Assembly: GCF_900112345.1 (NCBI RefSeq)
Contig: NZ_FOLB01000009.1
Location: 62,001 to 126,000, forward strand
DNA from: Nocardioides terrae
Lineage (GTDB): Bacteria > Actinomycetota > Actinomycetes > Propionibacteriales > Nocardioidaceae
DNA length: 64,000 nucleotides
Direction: 5' to 3'
The notes beneath the pieces were generated by a model, which was not told the DNA's origin, did not search any database, and saw only the letters and a list, made by a program, of their open reading frames with translations. The translations under genes were made by a program, and so were the position numbers. Position 1 is the first letter of the stretch, and every line of letters starts with the position of its first letter. This document shows positions 44,476-53,785 of the stretch, one piece after another.

Positions 44476-45500
44476 GCCTTGACCTTCTTCCTGGCCTTGC
44501 GCGACTCGTCCTGCGTGTCACGGCGCAGGATGAAGATCTGGTAGAGGATCGCCATCACGAAGGCGATCACGAAGAGGATCACCGAGGCGGCTCCGGCGAT
44601 GCCGTAGTTGTGGCTCTTGGTGCCCTGGTTGATGAGGTACGTCGCCATGGTGGTCGTGGCTCCGGCGGGGCCGCCGCCGGTGAGGATCCAGACCATGTCG
44701 AAGAGCTGCAGCGAGCCGATCATCGACAGGAAGCACCAGGTGCGGATCGTGGGGCCGAGCAGCGGGATCGTGATCTTGCGCTGCACCTGCCACCAGCTGG
44801 CGCCGTCGAGCTGGGCGGACTCGTAGAGCTCCTCCGGGACGCTCTGCAGGCCGGCGAGGAAGAGGATCACGGCGAGGCCGAGGTACTTCCAGGTCAGCAC
44901 CGCCAGGACGGTCCACAGCGCGTACTCGGGGGTGCCCAGCCAGCCCTGCTCGGGCGGCGTCAGGCCGACCTTGCCGAGGATGGCGTCGACCATGCCGTAT
45001 TGCGGCTGGAGCAGCTGGTACCAGACCACGCCGGCGACGACCTCGGCGAGGACGTAGGGCACGAAGATGATCGTGCGCAGGATGCCCTGGCCCCACATCT
45101 TGCGGTTGAGCAGCAGCGCGATGCCGAGGCCCAGCGGCAGCTGCACGATGATCGAGCCGGCGACGATCGTGAAGTTGTGGCCGACCGCGTGGAGGAAGTC
45201 GGGGTCCTGCAGGACGAGTCTGTAGTTGTCGAGGCCGACGAAGTCGGCCAGCGGCCCGAAGCCCTTCCACTTGTAGACCGAGAATCGCACCGCGTAGAAG
45301 ACCGGCCACGCGATGAACAGCGCGATCAGGACCAGCGCGGGCGTGATGAACAGCGCGATCTCCAGACGCTTCCGCCACGCGTCCGAGCGGCCGGCCGGCC
45401 GCTCCGGACGACCGGGCGCCCGGCGTGCCTGCGCACGCCGGGCGACCGGGGCGTCGTGTCCGGACACCGCGGTAGCGGTTTCCGTCACTTCTTCCGTCAC
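44472..45500 (-). CDS. sugar ABC transporter permease (MalF/CebF-like)
   Basis: A 342-residue CUT1-type permease with an N-terminal basic extension (RRAQARRAPGRPERPAGR), about six membrane segments and the coupling motif ESAQLDGASWWQVQRKITIPLLGPTI. The GTG at 45500 overlaps the stop of the binding-protein gene by one base (TAGTG). Confidence 0.92.
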   Translation of the reverse strand: MTEEVTETATAVSGHDAPVARRAQARRAPGRPERPAGRSDAWRKRLEIALFITPALVLIALFIAWPVFYAVRFSVYKWKGFGPLADFVGLDNYRLVLQDPDFLHAVGHNFTIVAGSIIVQLPLGLGIALLLNRKMWGQGILRTIIFVPYVLAEVVAGVVWYQLLQPQYGMVDAILGKVGLTPPEQGWLGTPEYALWTVLAVLTWKYLGLAVILFLAGLQSVPEELYESAQLDGASWWQVQRKITIPLLGPTIRTWCFLSMIGSLQLFDMVWILTGGGPAGATTTMATYLINQGTKSHNYGIAGAASVILFVIAFVMAILYQIFILRRDTQDESRKARKKVKA

Positions 45501-46819
45501 TACTCCTGGTCAGCGGCCTTCTGCGTGGCGTCGACCACCTGCTGCGGGGTGGCCTGGCCGGCGAAGAGGTTGACGATCGCGTCGTTCATCGCGTTGCCGA
45601 CGTTCGTGCCGAAGGCGGTGTCGAAGTAGAGCTGGATGAACGGCGCGGAGTCGCGCACCTGGAGGAGCTGGGCCATGGCCGGGTCCTTGACGGCACTGCC
45701 GGCGGCCGGGTTGGTCGGCAGACCCATGTTCTTCGCTGCGAATCCGGTCTGGACCTCGTCGGAGAGGAGGTACTTCACGAAGTCGACCGCCGCCTCGGGC
45801 GCGTCCTTGGAGACGGCCCAGGCGTCGCCGCCGCCGAGCTGGGCGCCGGGGTCACCCGCACCACCGTCGACCGCCGGGAACGGGAACCAGCCGAGCTTGT
45901 CGCCGCTGAGGCCGGTGCCGTCCTTGACGAGACCGGCCATCACACCGGGCTCCCAGTGACCGGCCAGCTCCATGGCTGCCTTGCCGGTGGCAAGCAGCGA
46001 CGAGGCGCCGTTGGTGCCCGTCTGGCCGGGGGTGGACAGGAAGCCCTGGTTGAACGGCTTGGCGTCGACGATCTGCTTGAGGACCTCGCCGCCCTTGACG
46101 AAGCACGGGTCCGAGAAGTCGAGCGACTTCACGGCGGACTGGAGCGTGTCCTGGGAGCAGGAGCGCAGCACCGTGTAGTACCACCAGTGACCGGCTGGCC
46201 ACTTGTCCTTGACGCCGACCGAGACCGGGACGATGTCGGCGGCTTTGAGCTTGTCGACGTCGGTCAGCCACTCGTCGAGGGTGGTCGGCGCGGCGGTGAT
46301 GCCGGCCTGGGCGAAGAGGTCCTTGTTGTACCAGAAGCCGACGACGCCCATGGAGAACGGCAGACCGTAGGTCTTGCCGTCGACCTGCCAGCCGGCGACC
46401 GAGGCGCCGAGATTGGAGATCACGTCGGCAGCGTCGTCGGAGATGTCCTTCGTGATGCCGGCCTCGACGTGGGAGACCAGCTCGCCGCCGCCACGCTCCA
46501 TGTAGATGTCCGGCATGTCACCGCTCTGCATCGCAGCGTCGAGCTTGGTGAGCATGTCCTCGTGGGCCATGGCGCTGATCTTGATGTCAACGTCCGGGTG
46601 GGCCTTCTCGTAGTCCGCGGCGACCTGCTCGTAGTAAGCCTTGCCACCGCCGGTGACCTTGTCGGTCTCGTTGGAGTTGTGCCACCACGTGACCGTGGTC
46701 TTGCCGCCGCTCGAGCCCCCGTCGTTGCTCGAGTCGCTTCCGCCACATGCGGCGGTGGTGAGCAGCACGCCGGCGCACAGTGCGGCCAGCGCCGCTGCGC
46801 CTCGTGTCTTCCTCGCCAT
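45500..46819 (-). CDS. sugar ABC transporter substrate-binding lipoprotein
   Basis: A 439-residue extracellular binding protein. The signal peptide ends in the lipobox LLTTAAC with Cys25 as the lipid anchor, followed by a serine/glycine linker. The mature part has VTWWHNSNETD and AHEDMLTKLDAAMQSGDMPDIYMERGGGEL, as in CUT1 family-1 binding proteins. The ATG at 46819 has AAAGGGG upstream and replaces a longer frame without a ribosome site. It is the first gene of the operon and faces the LacI gene across the operator region. Confidence 0.92.
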   Translation of the reverse strand: MARKTRGAAALAALCAGVLLTTAACGGSDSSNDGGSSGGKTTVTWWHNSNETDKVTGGGKAYYEQVAADYEKAHPDVDIKISAMAHEDMLTKLDAAMQSGDMPDIYMERGGGELVSHVEAGITKDISDDAADVISNLGASVAGWQVDGKTYGLPFSMGVVGFWYNKDLFAQAGITAAPTTLDEWLTDVDKLKAADIVPVSVGVKDKWPAGHWWYYTVLRSCSQDTLQSAVKSLDFSDPCFVKGGEVLKQIVDAKPFNQGFLSTPGQTGTNGASSLLATGKAAMELAGHWEPGVMAGLVKDGTGLSGDKLGWFPFPAVDGGAGDPGAQLGGGDAWAVSKDAPEAAVDFVKYLLSDEVQTGFAAKNMGLPTNPAAGSAVKDPAMAQLLQVRDSAPFIQLYFDTAFGTNVGNAMNDAIVNLFAGQATPQQVVDATQKAADQE

Positions 46820-46905
46820 GTCGACCCCTTTATTCGTCTCGGAACAGGTTGTGACGCACAGCACGTCGAGGCCCGAGACTCCCAGAGCGCCGGACCGATG
46901 TCAAT

Positions 46906-46919
46906 CGTTATCGATAACG
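46906..46919. promoter_or_regulatory. palindromic LacI-family operator
   Basis: CGTTATCGATAACG is a perfect 14-bp palindrome in the divergent region between the binding-protein gene (start 46819) and the lacI-type gene (start 46968). Its position and symmetry fit a LacI-family operator controlling both directions. Confidence 0.75.
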
Positions 46920-46954
46920 TTTTCGTGGCTTCGGTCACAGCGCCGCCGATGGGC

Positions 46955-46960
46955 TAACGT
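46955..46960 (+). promoter_or_regulatory. -10 element TAACGT of the lacI-type gene
   Basis: TAACGT seven bases before the GTG at 46968 would give a leaderless transcript. No ribosome site precedes this GTG, which fits. Confidence 0.4.
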
Positions 46961-46967
46961 CAGCGCC

Positions 46968-48005
46968 GTGACCGCACCCGACCAGCCGGCCCGCGAGGGC
47001 CGAGCGACCATCGTCGACGTGGCCCGCGAGGCCGGCGTCTCCGTCGCGACGGTCTCCAAGGTGATCAACGGACGCTACGGCGTCGCGGAGGCCACCAGCG
47101 AACGGGTGCTGGCCGTGATCGACGACCTCGGCTACGAGTCGTCGCTGATCGCCAGCAGCCTGCGACGCAAGCGCACAGGCGTGATCGGCGTCCTCGTCGC
47201 CGAGTTCGAGCCCTACTCGGCCGAACTGCTCAAGGGCATCTCCTACGGGCTGGCCGGCACCGGCTACGAGCTGCTCGCGCACGCCGGCAGCACCGACACG
47301 CACCTGCGCTCGGGCTGGGAGCGGCGCTCGCTGTCGCGACTGGGCCGGACGCTCATCGACGGTGCGATCGTCGTGACGCCCACGATGGTGATCAACGACC
47401 AGGCCGGCATCCCCGTCGTCGCCGTCGACCCGCACACCGGCCCGGAGGGGCCGGCGACGGTCGACTCGGACAACATCCACGGCGCCCGGGTGGCCGCGGA
47501 GCACCTGTTCTCCCTCGGCCACCAGCGGATCGCGTTCCTCGGCGGCCGCCCGGACCTGCGGTCCGCCCAGCTGCGCGAGGAGGGCTTCCGCGCCGCGTTC
47601 GCCGCCCGGGGGCTCACCCCGGAAGCCGAGTTCATGAAGGTCGCGGGCTACGACCCGGAGCTCGCCGAGGCGCCCGCCCGCGAGCTCCTCAGCCTGCCGG
47701 CCGACCGGCGGCCGACCGCCATCTTCGCGGCCAACGACATCTCCGCCATCCGGGTGCTCCGGGTCGCGGAGCAGATGGGCCTGCGGGTGCCCGAGGACCT
47801 GTCCGTCATCGGCTACGACAACGTCCCGGACGCGATGAGCAGCACTCCCCCGCTCTCCACCGTCGCGCAGCCGCTCCAGGAGATGGGGACGACCGCCCTA
47901 CGCGTGCTCCTAGCCCTGCTGTCCGGCCAGCAGGAGGTCGAGCGTCACGTCCGGCTCCCCACCGAGCTGGTCGTCCGGGCCAGCACCGCTCCCCCGCCGG
48001 CCTGA
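46968..48005 (+). CDS. LacI-family regulator of the GH3/ABC sugar operon
   Basis: A 345-residue repressor. The helix-turn-helix reads TIVDVAREAGVSVATVSKVINGRYGVAEATSERVLAVIDDLGY and the hinge helix SLIASSLRRKRTG. A periplasmic-binding-protein-like effector domain follows (IGVLVAEFEPYSAELLKGI, TAIFAANDISAIRVLR, DLSVIGYDNVPDA). It probably binds the palindrome at 46906-46919 and releases it on binding the imported sugar. The start is GTG at 46968. It converges with the helicase gene across nine bases. Confidence 0.92.
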   Translation: MTAPDQPAREGRATIVDVAREAGVSVATVSKVINGRYGVAEATSERVLAVIDDLGYESSLIASSLRRKRTGVIGVLVAEFEPYSAELLKGISYGLAGTGYELLAHAGSTDTHLRSGWERRSLSRLGRTLIDGAIVVTPTMVINDQAGIPVVAVDPHTGPEGPATVDSDNIHGARVAAEHLFSLGHQRIAFLGGRPDLRSAQLREEGFRAAFAARGLTPEAEFMKVAGYDPELAEAPARELLSLPADRRPTAIFAANDISAIRVLRVAEQMGLRVPEDLSVIGYDNVPDAMSSTPPLSTVAQPLQEMGTTALRVLLALLSGQQEVERHVRLPTELVVRASTAPPPA

Positions 48006-48014
48006 TCGCGCCGC

Positions 48015-50762
48015 TCACGACCAGTGCCGACGGATCACGGTCGTGACGTCGAACGGGTCGGAGCCGCGCTGCGCGGCCAGCACACCGGCTCCCTCGGGCG
48101 ACCCCGTGTACAGGGCCGGGCCGCCGCCCACCCAGTGGTCCCAGGCGTCGGCGAACCGGCGGGCGTTCTCGGCGCGGGTGCCCAGGGTGGTCGGGACCGC
48201 GTGCCAGACCACGCCGTCGGCCGGCACCTGCTTGCGCGAGCCGATGCGGGCCAGCTCCCGCCAGCCCCGTGCCCGGTCGCTGACCACCCAGCGGGGCACC
48301 ACGTAGCGCGGTGAGGAGAGCGGCGCGAGCACCTCCTCGAGCGACGTCGCGAACAGCGCCGACTCGGGCTCGGTGGCACCTGCGAGGTGCACCCGGTACT
48401 CGCCGTCCGGCTCGACCTCCACGCCGACGCGGTCCGCCCCGGCGCCTGTCGACCCGGCGGCGTGCAGCGCGTCGGCCACCGCCGACGCCATCTGGGCGAT
48501 CGACGGCGCACGACGCGCCTCGTCGAGCAGGCGTCGGCCGGCGTCGCGGCGGGAGACGGCGCGGCCGGCGTACGCGGCGGGGACGGTGAGGGCGCCGGCG
48601 AGCACGGTCCACGTGGAGACGACCCCCAGCGGGACCGCGGCGACGGCCGCCGCCCAGCCCACCGGCACCCCGGCGCCCGCCCCGAACCTGGCCCAGAAGC
48701 CGGGTCGCGTCGCCGCGCGCACCTCCAGGGCCTGCTCGCGGACCACCACGGCCGGCGGGCCGGGCGTCGTCCCGAGCGCGTCGGCCCGCTCCGGCCGGAT
48801 GCGCAGGGTACGACCGGCCAGGTCGTCGTACGGCGTCCCGACCTGCCAGCGCTCGCGGATCCCGTCGCGGTCCTCGGCCCGCACCGCCATCCTGGCGTTG
48901 AGGCGGTCGAAGTCCGCGGCGGGCGGCGGTGCGTAGGGCGAGAAGGCCGGGTCGATGTGGCCGACGCCGTCGACCACCGTGCCGTCCTCGTCGACCCCGA
49001 AGAAACCTGAGTGCTTGCGGACCAGGCGCAGCCAGTCGTTGTCGCCGCGCGGGTGGTGCTCGGCCACGCAGACCAGCGACCAGTTGATCGCCACCTTCTC
49101 CGGGTCGGACGGGTCGATGCGGAGCGCCCGCCCGCGGGTCTGGACGACGGCGGTCGTGGTGGTGACGGTGGTCAGGTCGACGACGCCGGTCACCCGGCGC
49201 GCGTCCCAGCCCTCGCCGAGCAGGCCACGGGTCCCGACGAGGACATGGCAGCCGCCGGCCTCGAAGAAGCGGGTCACGTGACGGGTCCAGCGGCGGCTCG
49301 ACCACGGTCCGACCAGCAGCGAGGCGACGGGCCCGTCCTCGACGGTGAGCGCGGCAGCGAGGTCGGGCTCGCTCGCGGCGATGTGGTCGACCAGGGCGGC
49401 CAGCGTGCGGGGAGCGCCCGCCACGGTCGCCCCGGTCACGAGCAGGGCGTCGGGCGCCTCGGGGAGCACGGCACCGAGCGCGGCGTACGCCGACCCCGCC
49501 TGCTCCGAGAGGACGCCGTCGAGGTCCGCGGGCAGAGTCGCCGTCGCGTGCTCGTGGTCGCACAGCACCAGGAGGCGTAACCGGTCGCCGAGGGCGAGAT
49601 GCTCCAGGCGGACGATCTCGGCGGTGGCGCTCGTCTTGGCCTCCGACCGGGCGAGCACCCGGTCGACCGGGGACCGCCCGGGGCGGATCCCGCGACGGGT
49701 CAGCACATGCCCGACGGAGGGCAGGGCCCGCCGGAGCCCGTCGAGCACCGGCTTGTCGGCGGGGTCCTCCGAGCGCAGCAGCGCCCCGGTCGTCCAGTCG
49801 TCGAGCAGCCGGACCCAGTCGTCAGCGGTGGGGTCACGCCGATGCTCCTCGGTCATCACGCCACCAGGAGGCAGCGCGAGGAGGCCGGCGTGGTGCAGGC
49901 GCAGCGCAGCGGCGGCCAGGTCGGGCTCCGCCGTGGCGAGGCCCGCCCAGCTCGGTGCGTCCCCGGGACGCTCGACGAAGCGCCGGTCGGCCCAGGTCAA
50001 GAACGGCACCGAGCCGAAGGATGGATCGGTCAGCGCCGTGACGAGCTCGGTGAAGCGGAGGGCCGACTCGGCCAGCCACTCCTTCTCGGCCGCCGTGGGC
50101 TCGGTGAGCCAGACGAGCTCCGCGAACGGTGCGAGGTCGCCCTCGCGCACGACGGCGGGGATCGAGGTCTCGAAGACCGGTGTGCCGAACAGCTCCCCGA
50201 CGAGCTCCGCCTCATCGCTGGTCAGCGCGTCCGGCGGGGTGGCGGTCAGCCCGAGGACGCGGGCATCCGGGAGCTCGTCGAGGACCTCGGCGAGCAGCCG
50301 GCCCCAGACCTCGAGCAGGTGGTGGCACTCGTCGAGGACGAGCAGCAGCGGCCCGACGTCGCGCAACCGCTCGACCAGCGCGCGGCCGTTGTCGTGGAGC
50401 CGGGCCAGCAGCTGCTCCTCCCGGCCCTCCTCGCTCACCTCGCGGTCCGCGTCGAACACGGCCAGGGACTGGTAGGTCAGCGACGTGAGTGGCCGGGCCA
50501 GCCCCCGGTCGTCGCCGGCGTCGACCCCCGCGACGGCGGCCTGGTCGACCCACTGGCCGCTGATGGCGGTGTTCGGGCCGAGCACCACGACCTTCGCGAC
50601 CCTGCCGTCGGACAGGAGCCGCCGCGCGGTCTCCAGCCCGACGAGGGTCTTGCCGGCGCCCGGCGGGAGCACCACCCACGAGCGGGTCCGCTCCGTCGCC
50701 CACGCGGCGTCGAGCGCCTCGAGCGCACGCCGCTGATGGGTGCGCAGTCGCAGCCCGCTCAC
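48015..50762 (-). CDS. SF2 DEAD/DEAH-type helicase with internal hydrophobic segment
   Basis: A 915-residue protein of superfamily 2. Helicase motifs are the Q-like LRLRTHQRRALEAL, Walker A LPPGAGKT (residues 32-39), DECH in LDECHHLL (143-148), motif III GLTATPP, and motifs V-VI GTRGLLGEGWDA and VVQTRGRALRID. At about residues 695-730 there is a strongly hydrophobic stretch (VPVGWAAAVAAVPLGVVSTW plus TVLAGALTVPAAYAG) that could be two membrane helices, followed by about 180 residues of unknown fold. The start is GTG at 50762, overlapping the glnE stop (GTGA). Confidence 0.82.
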   Translation of the reverse strand: MSGLRLRTHQRRALEALDAAWATERTRSWVVLPPGAGKTLVGLETARRLLSDGRVAKVVVLGPNTAISGQWVDQAAVAGVDAGDDRGLARPLTSLTYQSLAVFDADREVSEEGREEQLLARLHDNGRALVERLRDVGPLLLVLDECHHLLEVWGRLLAEVLDELPDARVLGLTATPPDALTSDEAELVGELFGTPVFETSIPAVVREGDLAPFAELVWLTEPTAAEKEWLAESALRFTELVTALTDPSFGSVPFLTWADRRFVERPGDAPSWAGLATAEPDLAAAALRLHHAGLLALPPGGVMTEEHRRDPTADDWVRLLDDWTTGALLRSEDPADKPVLDGLRRALPSVGHVLTRRGIRPGRSPVDRVLARSEAKTSATAEIVRLEHLALGDRLRLLVLCDHEHATATLPADLDGVLSEQAGSAYAALGAVLPEAPDALLVTGATVAGAPRTLAALVDHIAASEPDLAAALTVEDGPVASLLVGPWSSRRWTRHVTRFFEAGGCHVLVGTRGLLGEGWDARRVTGVVDLTTVTTTTAVVQTRGRALRIDPSDPEKVAINWSLVCVAEHHPRGDNDWLRLVRKHSGFFGVDEDGTVVDGVGHIDPAFSPYAPPPAADFDRLNARMAVRAEDRDGIRERWQVGTPYDDLAGRTLRIRPERADALGTTPGPPAVVVREQALEVRAATRPGFWARFGAGAGVPVGWAAAVAAVPLGVVSTWTVLAGALTVPAAYAGRAVSRRDAGRRLLDEARRAPSIAQMASAVADALHAAGSTGAGADRVGVEVEPDGEYRVHLAGATEPESALFATSLEEVLAPLSSPRYVVPRWVVSDRARGWRELARIGSRKQVPADGVVWHAVPTTLGTRAENARRFADAWDHWVGGGPALYTGSPEGAGVLAAQRGSDPFDVTTVIRRHWS

Positions 50763-53749
50763 TGCCAGAAGACGGTGTCGACGACGCCGTGGGCGAGGCG
50801 GGTGGCGCGCAGGTAGTCGTTGACGAGCTCGTCGGAGGACCCGGGCGGGTAGCCCAGGATCGAGGCGACGGCACGACGCTCGCGCGCCGCCTGGGGCAGC
50901 TGGTCGGAGGCCCGGCCGCGCACGAGCGTGACGGCATTGCGGATCCGGCTGACGATCCGCCACGCCTCGTCGAGCAGGGCGCCGTCGCGCTGGCCGACCA
51001 GGCCGGCCGACCGGGCCGCGGCCAGTGCGTCGAGCGTGCTGGTGGTGCGCAGTCCCTCGACCTCGTGCGCGTGGCGGAGCTGCAGCAGCTGCACCGTCCA
51101 CTCGATGTCGGCCAGACCTCCGCGCCCCAGCTTCAGGTGGGTGGCCGGATCGGCGCCGCGCGGCAGCCGCTCGGCGTCGACCCGGCCCTTGATCCGCCGG
51201 ATCTCGTGCACCTCGTCGTCGCCGACGCCGCCCGCCGGATAGCGCACCGGGTCGATCAGTGCCGTGAACGCCGCCCGCAGATCGGGATCACCGACCACCG
51301 CATCGGCCCGCAGCAGGGCCTGCTTCTCCCACACCGAGTGCCACTTGCCGTAGTAGGCCGCATAGGCGTCCAGCGTCCGCACGAGCGGGCCCGAGCGACC
51401 CTCGGGCCGCAGGTCGGCGTCGACCTCGAGGGCCGGATCGGGACCGGCCAGGCCGAGCAGCCGGCGCAGCTCGGTCGCCACGGCCAGCGCGTAGGACGCC
51501 GCCACCTGCTGGTCGGCGCCCTCGACCGGCCGGTGCACGAACAGTACGTCGGCGTCGGAGGCGTAGGACAGCTCGAAGCCGCCGTACCGCCCCATCGCGA
51601 CGATGGCGAGCGCGGTCGGCGCCTCGGTCAGGTCGCGCTCCGTCCGCACGGCCTCCCCCACCACCTGCAGGGTGGCCTCGAGGGTGGCGTCGGTCAGCCG
51701 GCTCAACCCTTCGCTCACCGCCCTCACGTCGGTGAGCCCGAGGACGTCGCCGGCCGCGATCCGGAGCAGCTCGCGTCGTCGTACGGCTCGGATGGCGCGT
51801 ACGCCGGGCTCGGCGTCGTCACGCCGACGGCCGGTCGACAGCATCTCCTCGACGACCGGCTCGGTGGCCCGCGGCTGCAGGTCGCCGCCGAGGATCCGCA
51901 CTCCCTCGGGCTCCCGCTCGAGCAGAGCCGTGGCGTAGCGGGAGGTGGACAGCAGCCGGGCCAGTCGCTCGGCGACCATACCCTCGTCGCGCAGCGTGCG
52001 GAGGTACCAGTGGGTGGTGCCGAGCGCCTCGCTGATCCGGCGGAAGCCGAACAGGCCCGCGTCGGGGTCGGGCCCCTCGGCGAACCACTGCAGCATCGCG
52101 GGCAGCAGCGCACGCTGGATGTCGGCCGCCCGGCGCACCCCCTGGGTGAGCGCCTCGAGGTGGCGCAGGGCGGCCGCGGGGTCCTCGTACCCGAGCGCGG
52201 CGAGGCGGCGCTGGGCCGCCTCGGGCGAGAGCCGGGCGACCTCGCCGGGGATGCGGGCGACGGCGCTGAGCAGCGGTCGGTAGAAGAGCTTCTCGTGCAG
52301 CCGCCGGACCTCGCGGCGCTGTCGCTGCCACTCGGCCAGCAGGGCCGGGACCGGCTCCTTCAGGAAGCCCATCCCCCGGCCGAGCCGGCGCAGCGAGGCC
52401 TCGTCGTCGGGCACGACGTGGGTCCGCTGCAGGCGCTGGAGCTGGATCCGGTGCTCCAGCGTGCGGAGGAAGGAGTACGCCGCGTGGAGCGTCTCTCCGT
52501 CCTCGCGGCCGACGTAGCCGCCCTCGGTGAGCGCCCGCAGCGCGGGGAGGGTCGCGGGTGAGCGCAGCCGGTCGTCGGCGCGGCCGTGCACCAGCTGCAG
52601 CAGCTGGACGGCGAACTCGACGTCGCGCAGGCCGCCCTCCCCCAGCTTCAGCTCGCGGTCGGCGTCCTTGGCCGGGATGTGTGCGACGACCCGCCGACGC
52701 ATCGCCTGGGTGTCCTCGACGAAGCCCTCGCGCTCGGCGGCGTGCCAGATGTAGGGCTGGACGAGTTCGACGAACGCACTCCCCAGCGACAGGTCCCCGG
52801 CCGCCGGGCGGGCCTTCAGCAGCGCCTGGAACTCCCAGGTGCTCGCCCACCTCTCGTAGTAGCCACCCATCGCCGCCAGGGTGCGGCTCAACGGCCCGGC
52901 CTTGCCCTCCGGGCGCAGGTTGGCGTCGACCGCCCAGATCCGGCCCTCGGCGGTGAGGTCGCCGCACACGGCGATGAGCTGGCCGGCCAGCTGGGTGGCG
53001 GCGCGCAGGGCGGTCTGGTCGTCGACCGGGTCGTCGGGGCGATCGGCCGGCTCGTGCACGAAGATCACGTCGACGTCGGAGACGTAGTTGAGCTCGTGCC
53101 CGCCGGTCTTGCCCATCGCGAGCACCGCGAGCCGGACCGCCGAGGCGTTCGGCACGACGCTGCGGGCCACGGCCAGCGCTGCGTCGAGGGTGCCGACGGC
53201 GAGGTCGGAGAGCTCGGCCGCGACGTCGGTGACGGGCAGGTCGTGCGCGATGTCCCGCGCGGCGAGACGCAGCAGGATCCGCCGGTACTCGACGCGCAGC
53301 GCGTCGAGGGCCTCGGGCCGCGCGAGGGTCGCGACGGCCACCTCATCGGCAGGGTCGGCCCCGACCGCGCGCAGCAGGCTCTCGCGCATGGCGTACGCCG
53401 CCGGGCGGCTCGACCCCAGGGTCGGGTCGGTGAGCTCGCGCCAGTGCTCGGGGTGGCGGGCGAGGTGGTGCCCGAGCGCCTCGCTGGCGCCGAGCACGCC
53501 GAGCAGCCGCATCGCCGAGCCCTCGTCGTCGACGAGGGCGTCGAGCAGCTCGCCCGCCTCGGCCTCGCCCGCCGACCCGACCAGCCGGACCAGGCCGGTC
53601 AGCGCCAGGTCAGGGTCGGCGACCAGCCCGAGCATGGCGAGGATCGGCTCGGCCGCCGGACCGAGCCGGGTCAGGGACGCCTGCGCCGACTCGGGGTCGA
53701 CGAACCCGAGTCGCAGCAGCGTGGCCTTGCCGCTCGATGGTCGGACCAT
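50759..53749 (-). CDS. glnE: bifunctional glutamine synthetase adenylyltransferase/adenylyl-removing enzyme
   Basis: A 996-residue GlnE with two nucleotidyltransferase domains, each with the SDxD metal motif: NYVSDVDVIFVHE in the N-terminal domain and YASDADVLFVHR in the C-terminal domain. Each is followed by a helical regulatory region (KLGEGGLRDVEFAVQLLQLVHG and KLGRGGLADIEWTVQLLQLRHA). It adjusts glutamine synthetase I activity by adding or removing AMP. It lies between glnA2 and the helicase gene, which overlaps its stop. Confidence 0.94.
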   Translation of the reverse strand: MVRPSSGKATLLRLGFVDPESAQASLTRLGPAAEPILAMLGLVADPDLALTGLVRLVGSAGEAEAGELLDALVDDEGSAMRLLGVLGASEALGHHLARHPEHWRELTDPTLGSSRPAAYAMRESLLRAVGADPADEVAVATLARPEALDALRVEYRRILLRLAARDIAHDLPVTDVAAELSDLAVGTLDAALAVARSVVPNASAVRLAVLAMGKTGGHELNYVSDVDVIFVHEPADRPDDPVDDQTALRAATQLAGQLIAVCGDLTAEGRIWAVDANLRPEGKAGPLSRTLAAMGGYYERWASTWEFQALLKARPAAGDLSLGSAFVELVQPYIWHAAEREGFVEDTQAMRRRVVAHIPAKDADRELKLGEGGLRDVEFAVQLLQLVHGRADDRLRSPATLPALRALTEGGYVGREDGETLHAAYSFLRTLEHRIQLQRLQRTHVVPDDEASLRRLGRGMGFLKEPVPALLAEWQRQRREVRRLHEKLFYRPLLSAVARIPGEVARLSPEAAQRRLAALGYEDPAAALRHLEALTQGVRRAADIQRALLPAMLQWFAEGPDPDAGLFGFRRISEALGTTHWYLRTLRDEGMVAERLARLLSTSRYATALLEREPEGVRILGGDLQPRATEPVVEEMLSTGRRRDDAEPGVRAIRAVRRRELLRIAAGDVLGLTDVRAVSEGLSRLTDATLEATLQVVGEAVRTERDLTEAPTALAIVAMGRYGGFELSYASDADVLFVHRPVEGADQQVAASYALAVATELRRLLGLAGPDPALEVDADLRPEGRSGPLVRTLDAYAAYYGKWHSVWEKQALLRADAVVGDPDLRAAFTALIDPVRYPAGGVGDDEVHEIRRIKGRVDAERLPRGADPATHLKLGRGGLADIEWTVQLLQLRHAHEVEGLRTTSTLDALAAARSAGLVGQRDGALLDEAWRIVSRIRNAVTLVRGRASDQLPQAARERRAVASILGYPPGSSDELVNDYLRATRLAHGVVDTVFWQ

Positions 53750-53785
53750 GTGGTCAGTGGTGCGGCTGGGCGGTCGCGGCGGCCA

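Noticed and set aside
48015..51101. Longer helicase frame starting inside glnE
   Set aside because: The extra N-terminal 113 codons overlap glnE in another frame and have no homology features; the GTG at 50762 overlapping the glnE stop is a normal coupled start.
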